Source: Asterochloris sp. CNOR1 (Eukaryota; Chlorophyta; Trebouxiophyceae; Trebouxiales; Trebouxiaceae). From it: a DNA stretch of 64,000 nt. The notes under the pieces were generated by a model that worked only from the letters and a program-made list of their open reading frames with translations, searched no databases and was not told where the DNA came from. Positions 40,717-51,005 of this stretch are shown here, one piece after another (within the stretch, counting starts at the first letter, position 1; each line of letters begins with the position of its first letter). Location of the stretch: the NCBI GenBank assembly GCA_963969365.1, contig OZ017747.1, forward strand, positions 4,092,001-4,156,000. Direction: 5' to 3'. The translations under genes were made by a program, and so were the position numbers.

Positions 40717-43071
40717 TCACTTCCAAATGATCTTATCAACCATTGGCCCTCGCCTGGGAGCTCTGTAGGCTGCAAGGGTTGAAGGCGATGCCCTGCCTGC
40801 CAGAAAGAAGCCTATCTGAATGTCGTCAGCGTGTATGCCCAGGAACTGCTTGAACTCTGGGTCATTGCAGACCTCAAAGGGCTGCCAGCTGCTCCAATAT
40901 CCTGCATATGGGGAACACAGCTGTGCCTGACACTTCCTGATTGCAGCCCCCTGCACGCTTGATGTTTGACATCACGACGACAAATGAGAATGACTGCACT
41001 GGCCCCCACATAGAGCGATGAGCATGTTCCTAGGGCGAACGGGCAGTGCAGCCCTGCTCCTTTGCAAGCCATCTCCAATGCTGAAGTGCTGGTCAGTGGT
41101 GTGGCTGGCAGTGTCGGAAGTTGCCTGCCTCACTCATGTGCGGGTTATGGTCTCACCTACTACACCAAGGGGCTGCGCCGCAAGCTGCAGGTTCTGGACG
41201 GCACATGAGGTGGCTGCAATCTCCTCCCACTCTGGCATCAGCTTATCTGGCTTGGCCTGCACAGCAGCTGTCGGCGTTTGGACCATTGACCATGAGGGGC
41301 CATGGAGTCCACAACAGCTGCTGGACTCTGCATTTGTTCATGCTGTGGGGCGCTTGCAATCTGCCCCTGCAAACAAATTGTGGATTTGGGTTGCGAGCAG
41401 TGCCCAGCAAGCTGAGCAGTGCACCTGTTTGCCTTTGCAGGACTCATGCCAACTTCCACTCTGGCCCCACCTGGCGCTTCACGTTCAGAGCAATGAAGGT
41501 GGCCTTCTGGAAGAGCTTCATCTTGCTTTCCAGCTTCCTTTTCTTCATGGCAAAACTTTCTGCGGCCAGCACCCTCTCCATGACCTGCAAACAAGCATCC
41601 ACATGATGAGAGGGTGGATAGGAATATCAAGCTTAAAGCCCAAGTACAGCAAGCCAGACCTGCTGCAGGCAGATGTCGCAAAGCATCAGCGGACTTGCTG
41701 CAGTGCCTCACAAGTGCTCACCCCAACACACTTTCACCTGCTTCCCCTCAGATCTGGCAGCACCAGATTGGCAGACGACCAATGAAGGGGTCAACCTCTT
41801 GAGGGTCAACACCTTTGAGGGCAGGCTTGCTCTGCTGTTGTGTCCACTGCAAATGCAGTAAGCCACTCACGCTGAGAGAGACAGCAATGAGCTGGTCCAG
41901 GCCCTCTGGGGACAGGACGGTGAAGCGCCACGGCTCTGTCTTGCCGTGGGTGGGCGCCCAGTTGGCGGCCTCCAGCACCTGCTCAAGCGTGGCCCTGCAG
42001 CATGAGGGATGCTGCTGAGGCTGCCTTGTTATATAGGCGGCAGGAGGCAAAAAGTTGAAACTCCAGTGCCTGCTCAAGTGCGGCCCTGCAGCATAAGGGA
42101 TGGTGCTGACGCTGCATTCTCATGTAGGCAGCAGGAGGCACTAGGTCCGAGCTGTGCAGCCAGCAGCCTCTTACACTAACGCTGTACTGCTGTGCAGGGA
42201 TGATAAAGCAGCAGTTGGCTCAGGCCAGGAGGGGAGTTGCAAGATGGGCAAACCCCACAATCACATGCAAACGTCACAATTGATGGTCCACTCTGCCAAA
42301 ACATCCTGTGCACCTCTCCCTGAGATATCTGGGGACCAGTCCCTTATGCTGTGCTGTGGGGGCACAACTGCTAGGGAGGCCACCCAAGTTGGGCATGCAT
42401 GCGTTCTTCAGGGAAGGCTGTGCCTCATCTGTGAGCCCTGAACTGTCATGCATGCAGCTGAAACAGCAGGCGGCCCCTGCCAGATGTATAGCCAGGCGAT
42501 GGGCACAATGTCTGTGCCTGGTCTTAGTCACTAAACCCCTATGCTGTGCTGGGTATGCTGACAGCATGACTGCTAGGAGAGCCAAGGCAGATTAGTCATG
42601 CATCAGTTGCCCCAGGGAGCAATCGTGCCGCACCTGTCCACCAGCTCCCCTGTGAAGTCCTTGGGGTAAATGCTGCGCCTCCCCTTGATGAGGTGCATGG
42701 CCTGCTCTGCACTCAGGGGCTCAGCCTGAACCTTGCCGTCGGGCTGTGCATCTCTGCTGCGTCCAGCCGCAGGCACTGCCTGGGGGCAGGGCAGATAGGG
42801 CTTTGTGGGAGCATGTGGCAGTGCTGACAGCCATGCTCAGGCAGCCAAGTTGGGTGAACCAGCTGCCAGAGCCCAGCAAGGAAGGACTGCTTGCACTTGC
42901 CTTGGCCGATGGGCTCCTCTTGAGTAGCTTTCTCAGTGCAAATGCTGCCCACGCCAGGGCAGGCACAGCCATTGTGCAATACAGCACCAGCAGCGTCCAC
43001 ACCAGGCGCATCGCGTCTGGGGAGCCAGGGTCCAGCAGGTGCTGTGCCCTATCTACCAGGGAGCTGCACAT
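40717..43071 (-). CDS. Nitroreductase-family flavoprotein with an N-terminal membrane anchor
   Basis: Six exons (42901-43071, 42634-42779, 41871-41994, 41471-41584, 41157-41256, 40717-40901) total 840 nt, so 279 aa. Residues about 21-43 (LVWTLLVLYCTMAVPALAWAAF) form a transmembrane helix or signal anchor followed by basic residues (LRKLLKR). The nitroreductase fold follows: GRRSIYPKDF (FMN phosphate site), ANWAPTHGKTEPWRF, ATFIALNV, then EWEEIAATSCAVQNLQLAAQPLG and the C-terminal IGFFLAGR. The family binds FMN and uses NAD(P)H to reduce nitro compounds, quinones or similar. Eukaryotic anchored members include iodotyrosine deiminase-like and bacterial YdjA-like types; 'ANWAPTHGKTEPWRF' is nearest to the YdjA-like subgroup. 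The substrate is unknown. The first intron uses a GC donor (CAAG|GCAAGT), and that choice alone keeps the frame. Upstream in-frame sequence continues, so a longer start cannot be excluded. Confidence 0.88.
41981..42140 (-). repeat. Duplicated acceptor-side junction in the nitroreductase gene (91 bp apart)
   Basis: GCTCAAGCGTGGCCCTGCAG at 41981 (the acceptor of the exon 41871-41994) recurs as GCTCAAGTGCGGCCCTGCAG at 42072. The following text (CATGAGGGATG.TGCTGA.GCTGC) and GGCAGCAGGAGGCA-like ends are also shared. The copy lies in the upstream intron and keeps a CTGCAG acceptor. Confidence 0.83.
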
Positions 43072-43515
43072 GGTGACTTTCTTATTCAGGACCTGCAATT
43101 TGCAGTTACAGATGTGCTTCGGGGTGAGGCCTGATGGGTAGGCAATGGCCAGGCAGTCAAGCTTGATGAGAGCTGCATCACAACAGACCCACCTTGGGCT
43201 GCACTGAAAAGCGGATTGTTGCACGATGGCATTGGGGAATTGATAAAAACTTCACTTGCGTTCTTCCCAAGCCATGGCTTTGGCAGCCGAGTCTCCGGCA
43301 TACCAAAGCTGGCATGTGTCAGACACAAGCCTTGCGTGTGCTGCGTGGCCTTTAGGTCTAAGCCTTTGCCAGACCTGTTGCTCTACTGGTTTACACCTTA
43401 AACATGCAACTGATGTGTATGTCAGCAGGACACTGAAGGAAACTTGCCTGCATACCTTGCACTGAAACTGTCACATCCCACTACCAGCCTGAATGTGGTG
43501 AGGTTGCACTGAAAA
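43072..43515. other. Intergenic region
   Basis: This region holds the promoter side of the nitroreductase and the 3' side of the next minus-strand gene. No supported exon, repeat or RNA gene. Confidence 0.4.
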
Positions 43516-45901
43516 TCATCTCTTGGCATATGTGATTGAAATGACATGTTGTGGGTCGACCTGGAAGTTCTGCAGCCCGCTCATGGCCTGCGTGGCCTGA
43601 GGCTCAGACTCATACTCCACAAATGCGATGCCGGGCCTGGCATCCACCAGCCGGACCTCCCTAAAGCCGAGGAACTGAGTGAACAGCATATTGATCATGC
43701 TGGCGCTTGCATCGGGGGGCAGGTTCTGGACAAAGAGGATGTTGTGGGGCACCATGCCAGCCATCGCATCGCCCTTGGCCTGCAGCAAAGCCAGAGACCA
43801 TTCAATTCGATGATGAAGGGACAGGGCCGAAAAGTTATTCATTCAATACAGTGGATACCATATCAGTCTGCTCGTCACCCATTGCCTGCATGACGCCAGC
43901 CCAGCCTGAGCAGCTGGATCTGTGTGGCTTATATACCCGTCCTGCCAGAGCTGCTTCATACGCTTCACTGATGCAGACAGGTGCAGCACTCGAAGAACAG
44001 GTGCACAGGTCGACAGCACAACAGCACACAGCCAACAGCTGAGGCTCACCGCTGCAGGGAGGCCAGCTGCTGCTGGTGCCTGAACTGTCGTCTTCTGCCG
44101 CTTCTGGAACGCCTCTGCAGCAGCACACATGAGGGTGGAGTGGCTGCAGGTAGTTGTGATAAAAGCAACAAGTGCGGCCAGAGATGGGGAACCGTTCCCA
44201 CTGCGCTGTTGCCGCTTGCCAAGCTGCAGCCAAGCACAGCAAGGGCAGCCCCTCAGGGTGCAGCTCTGCTGCCATGATCAGGGCGTGCTGTACCCCATTC
44301 CATGCCAACTGGCCCAGAGCACGTCCACAAGCAGCCTAGCACATGTTCACCATGCAAACCTCAGTCAGGCTGCACAGGAACTCACCTCTCGCCGCTGCGT
44401 TTTTCTTCTTGCGCCCTGCCTTGGCGCTGGTGTCAAAGTTGCCCTCCTCCTTGGCCACAGCATCCGACTTGGTCTTTGCATACTCCAGCACCTGCAGCGC
44501 AAAGGTCGACGCCTGAGCCGTTGAGTCATTGTTGGCAGGCAGCACATAACAGGGTGGGGCGCAGGGTTGAGGGTTGCCGGCCTGGTGGCCCGGCAGGCTG
44601 TGGGTGACGCATGCCAGTCAGTAGCTCTGCACGGCCAGCAGACAGCACAAGGGCTTCTATTAGGCACAAGGGTGACTTCTCAGCCGGTGCAAAGTGCTGT
44701 GGCCCTGTTGCCGGCAGGGCAGCAGGGAGAGCGAACTTGAGGGGACGTGCCTTGTGGGCCGGGGTACTGTGAGTGGCACATGCCATATTGAAGCTCTGCA
44801 CAGCGGCCTGCATCATGCCGAGAGGTCACAAAGCTGCATGGCAGTATCTGCAGCTGCCACGCACACGGAAGGGGTCTGGCAGACTGCTCATCAGGGTGCA
44901 AGGCGGGGCATGCATTCAAGCCCTGCCAGTGGTCTTGCGGGCTGCATCCCTGGGATGGCTTGCACAAAGCTGGGCACTGATTACTTGGGGGCCATGCGAC
45001 ATGACTTGCCAATGCTAGCGTACTCAGACAGACTGGCTGTCAGGAAGGCAGAACGAGCACCTTCAGGGGGAAAGTGGCCTCACAGGCTTGGATGAAGGGA
45101 CGGCTTAGGCTACCATTAGATAACGCAGACTGCCGAGCTCACCAGGGGCTTGTCGTAGAAAGGGAAGCCCTGCATGGCGTTACGGGCGTTGGTGGATGCC
45201 GCCACGTCCGCAAACACGATCCACGCTTGCCCGCGTAGTCTGTAGGTCTTCATCACTACGACGTCCAGGATCCTGGGAGGTGAGAGGTGCAGAGTCGGGT
45301 CCAAGACAGTGCCAAAGTTGGTGCCAGAACACGCAATCTAGCTCTGATGCAGGGCAATGTAAAACTCCTCTCACCTTCCAAATTGGGAGAACATTGTGTA
45401 GAGCGACTTTTTGAGCTCTGCAGGCAAGAGGACAAATTGAGAGGCAGATGCTGGCCGCCTCTGGCAGCTTCAGAGGCTCCAAATGCAGCATGTGACATGC
45501 TCAGGCCAGGGTACCTGCTTGCCATATGATTCCAGCAGCAGGGAGCTCAGCATTTGCAGGCATAGCAATTAGCTCCTTTTGCAGCACACTAAAGGGTAAT
45601 CACAGCGAGACCTGACTGCTGGTTGCCAGGCCTGACCAAGCTCACCATCCTTGCTGAGTTTCTCATGGACGTTTCGCGCATACAGCGTCTGCTGTGGTGG
45701 TGTGTCAGTAGTGTAAGAGGCCATAGCTCAAAGCTGAGGGACTGGCAAGGGCAGCAGTGGCCTCTGCTCACCCACCGTCAGGGGAACTGCAGATCCAGCA
45801 CTTGGTTGTGTCAGTGAGCTGGGCAAGGCCAGTGCTGTTGGCAGCCCATAGCCTGAGCACTGAGAGCCACACATCAAAGCTGAAGCCCAGCTTTGGGTCA
45901 T
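43516..45901 (-). CDS. U1A/U2B''-type spliceosomal RNA-binding protein (two RRMs)
   Basis: Seven exons (45776-45901 tentative, 45646-45691, 45375-45417, 45143-45272, 44386-44491, 44050-44114, 43516-43779) total 780 nt, so 259 aa. RRM1 has [24 protein letters not shown]1-like RGQAWIVF and ends [16 protein letters not shown] Lys-rich linker ([17 protein letters not shown]) leads to RRM2, with [35 protein letters not shown] and the C-terminal SITYAKR. This is the U1A/U2B''/SNF family. RRM1 binds the loop of U1 stem-loop II or U2 stem-loop IV; U2B'' does so together with U2A'. Many lineages have one dual-use protein, and I cannot tell which of the two this is. The first exon was chosen because its frame and phase fit (VPLTQTLYARN). 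Its N-terminal 36 or so residues are not conserved, so the start is the least certain part. Confidence 0.9.
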
Positions 45902-47210
45902 GTCACTCGCCACGCGCCTGCAAAGCTACTAGTCAGGCTTGTCAGCAAGGCCTGCGGAAGGGCACTGAATGCACATCTCAACATGTTGCACTGCGACATG
46001 AAAGCTGCAGTGCCTTGAGGAGAGGATGAATTTACTTTCCTCAACAGGATGCCTGATCCTGCAAAGCCATCTGCAATGTCTGTTGGACTGTGCTGCTGTT
46101 GTCTGCTCAGTGTGCTGTGCTGCTGCATCATTGGCAAGCCTGCAGTAACGATGTCAATGCTACTTTGGGTTCATGCACATTGGGGTCCTTGCTTCATTGG
46201 GCTCCATGGTCTCCCAGGCTTACAAAGGGAGCTGCAAGCAGACACATACATGATGCTGTGCCGAGGTGGCGTGAGGGGACGACTATGGAGGGGACACTGG
46301 GCCCGCAACTGTGCACAGCAGCAGCAGATCAGGGTGTGAGGCCTGCAGCAGGCCAGAGGAGCTGCAGCCGACACTGCAGAAGGAGCGGTCCTGCGCCTCT
46401 GGCTTGCAGAAACGAGAGGTGCACAAGGTGCGAAGCCAGGTCAGAGGTTGTCCAGACAGTGTGCAGGTCATGACAGGCCGTCTGCTGCTGCAAATGCACA
46501 GCAGCGGCCCCATGGCGCCAGCTATAGTCCTAATGGCAGGACCCTTCTGTGACGTGGCAGAACTGAGCCAGACCCTGCAGTGGCGCTAAGATTTGCACCC
46601 ACACGACCTCATGGCGAACAGAAGGCAGGCTTCAGCAGCATGTCCATGCACTGGCAGGACGTTTGTAAAGTGGCAGCAAGTGTACACAGAGGAGCTGCCC
46701 AGGCAGAATGCTGCTGTTTGGAGAACTGTGCGCTGTGTGTGGCCTCGCGCCACCCATCACCCGGCTGTGCAGCAGTCAGCTTGCTGTCTGCTACAAAAAG
46801 TAGCAGCCTGGCTTATGAGCAGCAGGTGTGCTTGCCTCTTCTCTGATCAGCCCCTCGAACAGATGCTCCTTGAGCTTAACCTGGGCTGGAGGAGTCTGGC
46901 ACAGAGGAGCTGCGCGAGTGATGCCGCCCCTTGTGCTTCGAGGGCCCAAAAGCTGACTCCAGCAGCAGATCGGGGCTTGAGTGTGCCCACACTGCCTCAG
47001 ACTGTGCTCCAGTTGGCTAGCAGGTCAGGAACACTAAAATTCTTTCAGGTCCACAGCCCAAGACTGTCTTCAGCATCTGCATCGGGCAGTCTCCTGCCAG
47101 GCAGGCTGATTTGTGACTGAGACCATTTTTGTTGGACTCCCTGGCTCTGATGGCACGAAAGGCTCCAGCCAGGTCTTGATCCCGGGCACCTCTGCAGTGC
47201 TCTGCGAGAC
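45902..47210. other. Divergent intergenic region, 1.3 kb
   Basis: This lies between the U2B''-type gene (-) and the metallo-hydrolase gene (+). It may include the 5' UTR or an earlier exon of the former. Open frames here show no domain and do not join to either gene. No repeats or RNA genes were recognised. Confidence 0.4.
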
Positions 47211-48361
47211 ATGTTCGAATTGCTGCAAGACCGTTCGCCCTGGGCTAGGCCAGAAAGAATAACAGCTGGGCAAGGGCCGAAACAGCCCATCATGAGGCCT
47301 GCAGTGCTGGGACTGCTCGCTGGTCCAGTGGCTGTTGCTCTGCTTGCGCTGCTGCTGGGCACCAGAAGACCCTTGCAGACAGACCCAAGCTTTGCAGAAG
47401 GTGCTCCTCAGATCTTCAGGCACAACTTCGAGATGAATGTGGGCATCATCATGCCTGTCGCTTCCTTCCTGCTTCAGCTGCAGCAGAGTAGCTGGGTCCT
47501 GGTCGATACAGGCACAGGATCAGAGCAGCACTGCAAGTCCCTGATAAAAGGCGTCAAAGCCAAGCTTAGCTCCGCAGATGACAAGCTGGCACTCATCCTG
47601 CGTGAGCTGCGATGGCCAAGCATGCATGGCCTGCTTGGCTGAGCTGCATGGCGTCAGGCTTGTTGCTGTTGCGCAAATCCTCTCAGCCCACACGGCACAT
47701 GCACAGCATGTGGTATCCCCAAGCCATGCAATGCAATGCAGCTCTGCCGCACCCAGAGCTTTTCTTCTGGACGCATCACTGGATCCACTGCCTGCCTGCA
47801 GTCACGCACTGGCACGGCGACCACACTGGGTGCCTGCAGCAGGTCGTGGAGGGCTTCCCTGACGCAGCTGTGGGCATGCACGAGCTGGACGCTCCCTACA
47901 TTGTGGGCGGGGCCGATGGTCGCGCCCTCAAGGGTGACAGTCTTGGCAATCTTGCCCTGCGCCACATGCTGACCCTGCCCAACTCCACCGCCTACCCAGA
48001 GAGCAAGGCTCTGCTGCTCAAGGGCAGCGCAGGCGATGTGGCAGACTTGTTCCCGTACAGCAGCTGGCTGTCCAGGGGCAGACTAGAGTTCCAGCATCTT
48101 CCAGGACATACACTTGGGCAGGTGGCCTTTGTGCACCGACCCTTCAGCTCCGTGTTAGCTGCAGACTCTGTCGTGAACATAAACGCGCTGTCACGGCACC
48201 CTCACTTAGCATGGCCTGTGCCAGGCAGCAGCCTCAACCTGTCTGCAACTGGGGCGAGCATCAAGACCCTTGCAGACATAGATGCTCAGCGCTTCTTCCC
48301 CTCACATGACAATGCCACTGGCGTCACTGGCAAGCAGCTCAAATTGTTTGCCATGGCCTGA
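47211..48361 (+). CDS. Metallo-beta-lactamase-fold hydrolase with N-terminal membrane anchor
   Basis: Two exons, 47211-47601 and 47802-48361. The first in-frame ATG is 47211 (316 aa); an ATG at 47292 gives 289 aa. A hydrophobic helix (LGLLAGPVAVALLALLLG) follows the second Met, so both forms are anchored or secreted. The fold's metal motifs are all present: THWHGDHTG across the exon junction (HxHxDH), GHTLGQVAF (third His), LAADSVVN (bridging Asp) and FFPSHDN (last His). VLVDTGTG matches the usual first strand. These enzymes hydrolyse esters, thioesters, lactones or phosphodiesters with two zinc or iron ions. The substrate cannot be read from sequence. Nearest in style are the secreted or ER-type 'SoxH/quorum-quenching-like' MBL proteins, an inference only. 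Overall length is normal for a single MBL domain. Confidence 0.87.
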
Positions 48362-49343
48362 GCAACTGCTTTGATTGAGCACATCAATGCTAGGAACACA
48401 AGCTTTCCTGCAACGTCAAGATCCCCTAAACATCATGGCTGGGGCGTCTGCAGTGCCATAGCAATGAGGACCTGGTCCTTCTCTGTACTTGAGCACAACC
48501 ACATGGTGGCTGGTTTTGCAGAGTGCCTGCAACTCAAACAGAGCTTGCAGTAGCAGATACTGTATCAGTAGCTCTCTCAGATAATCCACCTTCACTTCAT
48601 AGCTGGTCGAGACCGAACTGCCATGAATGAGGATGCAACAGCACAGGCCAGTAGCTTACACAGCGGATGCAGGCATCAGGAGTCACATGCTACCTGCTGT
48701 GCTGAATATGAACATGCAAGGGATGACTGCATGGCAACGTCTACCACAAAGAGCTTGTGTGCAGCTTGACAAGATAGACAATTACTCCAGAGTCTCACCA
48801 CCAGCTCAACAACCGCTGGAAGTATGCAGGCTTTGGAAAGGCTGTGCCAGCATGGCTACCTCAGTGGCATGGACCACGCTACCCTGTCAGCTAATGTGGC
48901 TTGGAGCTGACTGAGCCATAGTTCAGGTAACCAGCTCTTAAACTGCTACTGACCAGATGGAACACTGGCAGCAAGGCACCATGCTGGGGAGGTCAGCACA
49001 CCAGTGACAAGGGCCAGCAGACTGAGGCTGAGTGCACCTGCCAAGTCTGCTCATCGAATGGTCAATGCCCTCCCCCAGCGCCAGGCACCCCCGGTGCACT
49101 GCAGGCTAGTCGCCCATGAACACATGCCAGAAGACATGACCATTGCCAGGTATGCTGTCCAGCTCCTCTATGGCCCTGCCAGGCTTTGCTAAAATTTGCC
49201 CACACGCCAACGCTTCTCTGCCCAATCAGCCCCTGCTTTGCATCTGTGTGCTCCCCTGCCCTGTTCATTGCTACATAGCCAGCAGAAGACAGTTATACCC
49301 TTGATAGGTTTTCGGCTTCGGCTTCTGGCGCCAAAAGGCTGAG
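48362..49343. other. Intergenic region, about 1 kb
   Basis: Short open frames near 48627-48914 and 49004-49192 have no recognisable domain and no supporting splice context. I see nothing else here. Confidence 0.4.
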
Positions 49344-49432
49344 CCACGTCTTACACTGCTTGCGGCAGCCCACGTAGTGGGCTACACGACTTCTCATCAG
49401 CCCACGTATATGATAAGTCCGACCATATATAA
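49344..49432 (+). promoter_or_regulatory. Putative light-responsive promoter: ACGT elements, palindrome and TATA box
   Basis: TATATAA at 49426-49432 lies 85 bp before the ATG of the ELIP-like gene. Upstream are three CCACGT elements at about 49344, 49370 and 49402. The middle one sits in a 17-bp palindrome (AGCCCAC-GTA-GTGGGCT, 49367-49383). ACGT cores bind bZIP factors in plants and are common in light-regulated promoters; the role here is inferred. Confidence 0.55.
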
Positions 49433-49516
49433 TGCAAGATGCAGATTCAGCCACATCACTCCCACACAACAGCCTCCCCAATCGCCAATTTCTGCATCTA
49501 GCAACCAAACATCAAC

Positions 49517-50820
49517 ATGCAGCAGACACTCATGCAGCGCTCCCTGTGCCAAAGCCTCAGGCCTGTGGCAGCTCAGAGGCAGACCCCCAGCCGCACACAC
49601 ACCACTCTGGTGAGGGCAGAGACTCGGCAGACTGATGGTGAGAAGGTGGCTCGCTCCAAAGACAGCTATGAGAAGATTGAGGAGCCAGTGCGCAAGAACT
49701 GGCCCGAGGGCAGCAACATTGTGAGTGCTCAAAACTTTTCAGATTGAGCTGCCGTCCTACCGTTGGTCACACTGCGGGCTCCATGTTCAGTTGCGCATGC
49801 ACACTGACTGGGGTTAGCTTCATGGTCCATGGTTTGGCTGCCTACCAGCCATTGGTTGCTTGGCTGCCTCTGTCACTTGTGTTTTGCCTCTGTCAGCCAT
49901 GCCATCAGGTGTCTGCATGTGTATCTCAACACCCTTCTCATGATGCTCAGCTCCACTCACAAATGCACACCTCAATGTTGCAGGGCTCACAGAACTTTGC
50001 CCCCTCCCAGTCAGAGGCAGATGACTTCCTGAAGAGCCCTGAAGCCAACCCTGACACCCGTGTGCTTGGCACCGAAGTGGGTGTGGTTGATGCCATGCGC
50101 TTCAAGGGCGCAGCCCCAGAGGTTATCAACTCCCGCCTGGCCATGGTTGGTTTTGTCCTGGCCCTGCTGGGAGAGCAGCTGTACAACAAGTGAGTAGGCC
50201 TGATTGGATAGGCAGTCCTGGCTTGAGAGAAGCTCTGTTGCTTGTAGCCATTGCAAGTGCTGCGCAGCTACCAGGGGGTTTTGCTTTTGCATATTTGTAG
50301 TTTATCTCACTGTTGGCTGGCCAGTTCACTGCGGCTTTTGGTGCCTTCATTGCAGTGTCTGGCACCTGCTGCTTGGCACCTGCTGCCAAGTGTATGGTTT
50401 GTAAATGACTGGTTGTAGAGGTGCCACCTCACTTCTAATGCTACGTACATTGGTGCAGGAACATCATTGAGCAGGCCACCTCATGGCCAGCAGCTGTTGC
50501 AGCTGTGGTGCTCACCATCACCGTGGCGACCCTGGTGCCAATCACCAAAGGCGTACCGCGTACTGGCAACAATGTGTTCAGCCCCACTGCAGAGTTGATC
50601 AACGGCCGCCTTGGTGAGGGTTCTACTGTCATTGTGCCTGCACCCTTCTGCAGTCCACCTGTTGCAATGCTGCAGCTCTCTGCCTCACATGCATCGTTGT
50701 GCCCCCATTGTCTAGTTGTGGTTGTTGTGGTCACGTTGTGGTCACCCTTTTAACTTTCCTTTGTCTGCTGCAGCCATGCTGGGCATTGCTGCACTCTTCT
50801 GGAATGCATGGATCAGCTAG
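49517..50820 (+). CDS. ELIP-like / light-harvesting-like chlorophyll-binding protein
   Basis: Four exons (49517-49720, 49984-50189, 50459-50613, 50774-50820) total 612 nt, so 203 aa. The first ~35 residues are rich in Ser, Arg, Gln and Thr with few acids (QSLRPVAAQRQTPSRTHTT), which fits a plastid transit peptide. Two LHC chlorophyll-binding helices follow: EVINSRLAMVGFVLALLGE near residues 114-132 and ELINGRLAMLGIAALFWNAW near 182-201. A central hydrophobic helix (AAVAAVVLTITVATLVPI) lies between them. Three helices with paired ExxxxR motifs are the early light-induced protein plan. ELIPs sit in thylakoids, bind pigments transiently and protect against high light. The last helix runs to the end with only WIS after it. 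A TATA box and ACGT elements upstream fit light control. It could also be another light-harvesting-like (LIL) type; the three-helix plan favours ELIP. Confidence 0.93.
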
Positions 50821-50991
50821 ATGGGTACTCATCAGCTCCACAAGTGTTAGCCAGCAACCAGCTCTGCCGAATTGTTATTCCAGAAGAGAGTTCAGCTTTA
50901 GTCATTTGATGCTATTGTTTAAAAACCATGTGTGTTATGAACACCAATCATTGTCTTCAGATATGGAACATACACATCCATGATCATTCCT

Positions 50992-50996
50992 TGTAA
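50992..50996 (+). terminator. Likely poly(A) signal TGTAA
   Basis: TGTAA, the common chlorophyte polyadenylation signal, lies 172 bp after the stop of the ELIP-like gene. It is 10 bp before the stop codon of the convergent PPR gene, so the two 3' ends probably overlap. Confidence 0.5.
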
Positions 50997-51005
50997 CATA
51001 CTAGA

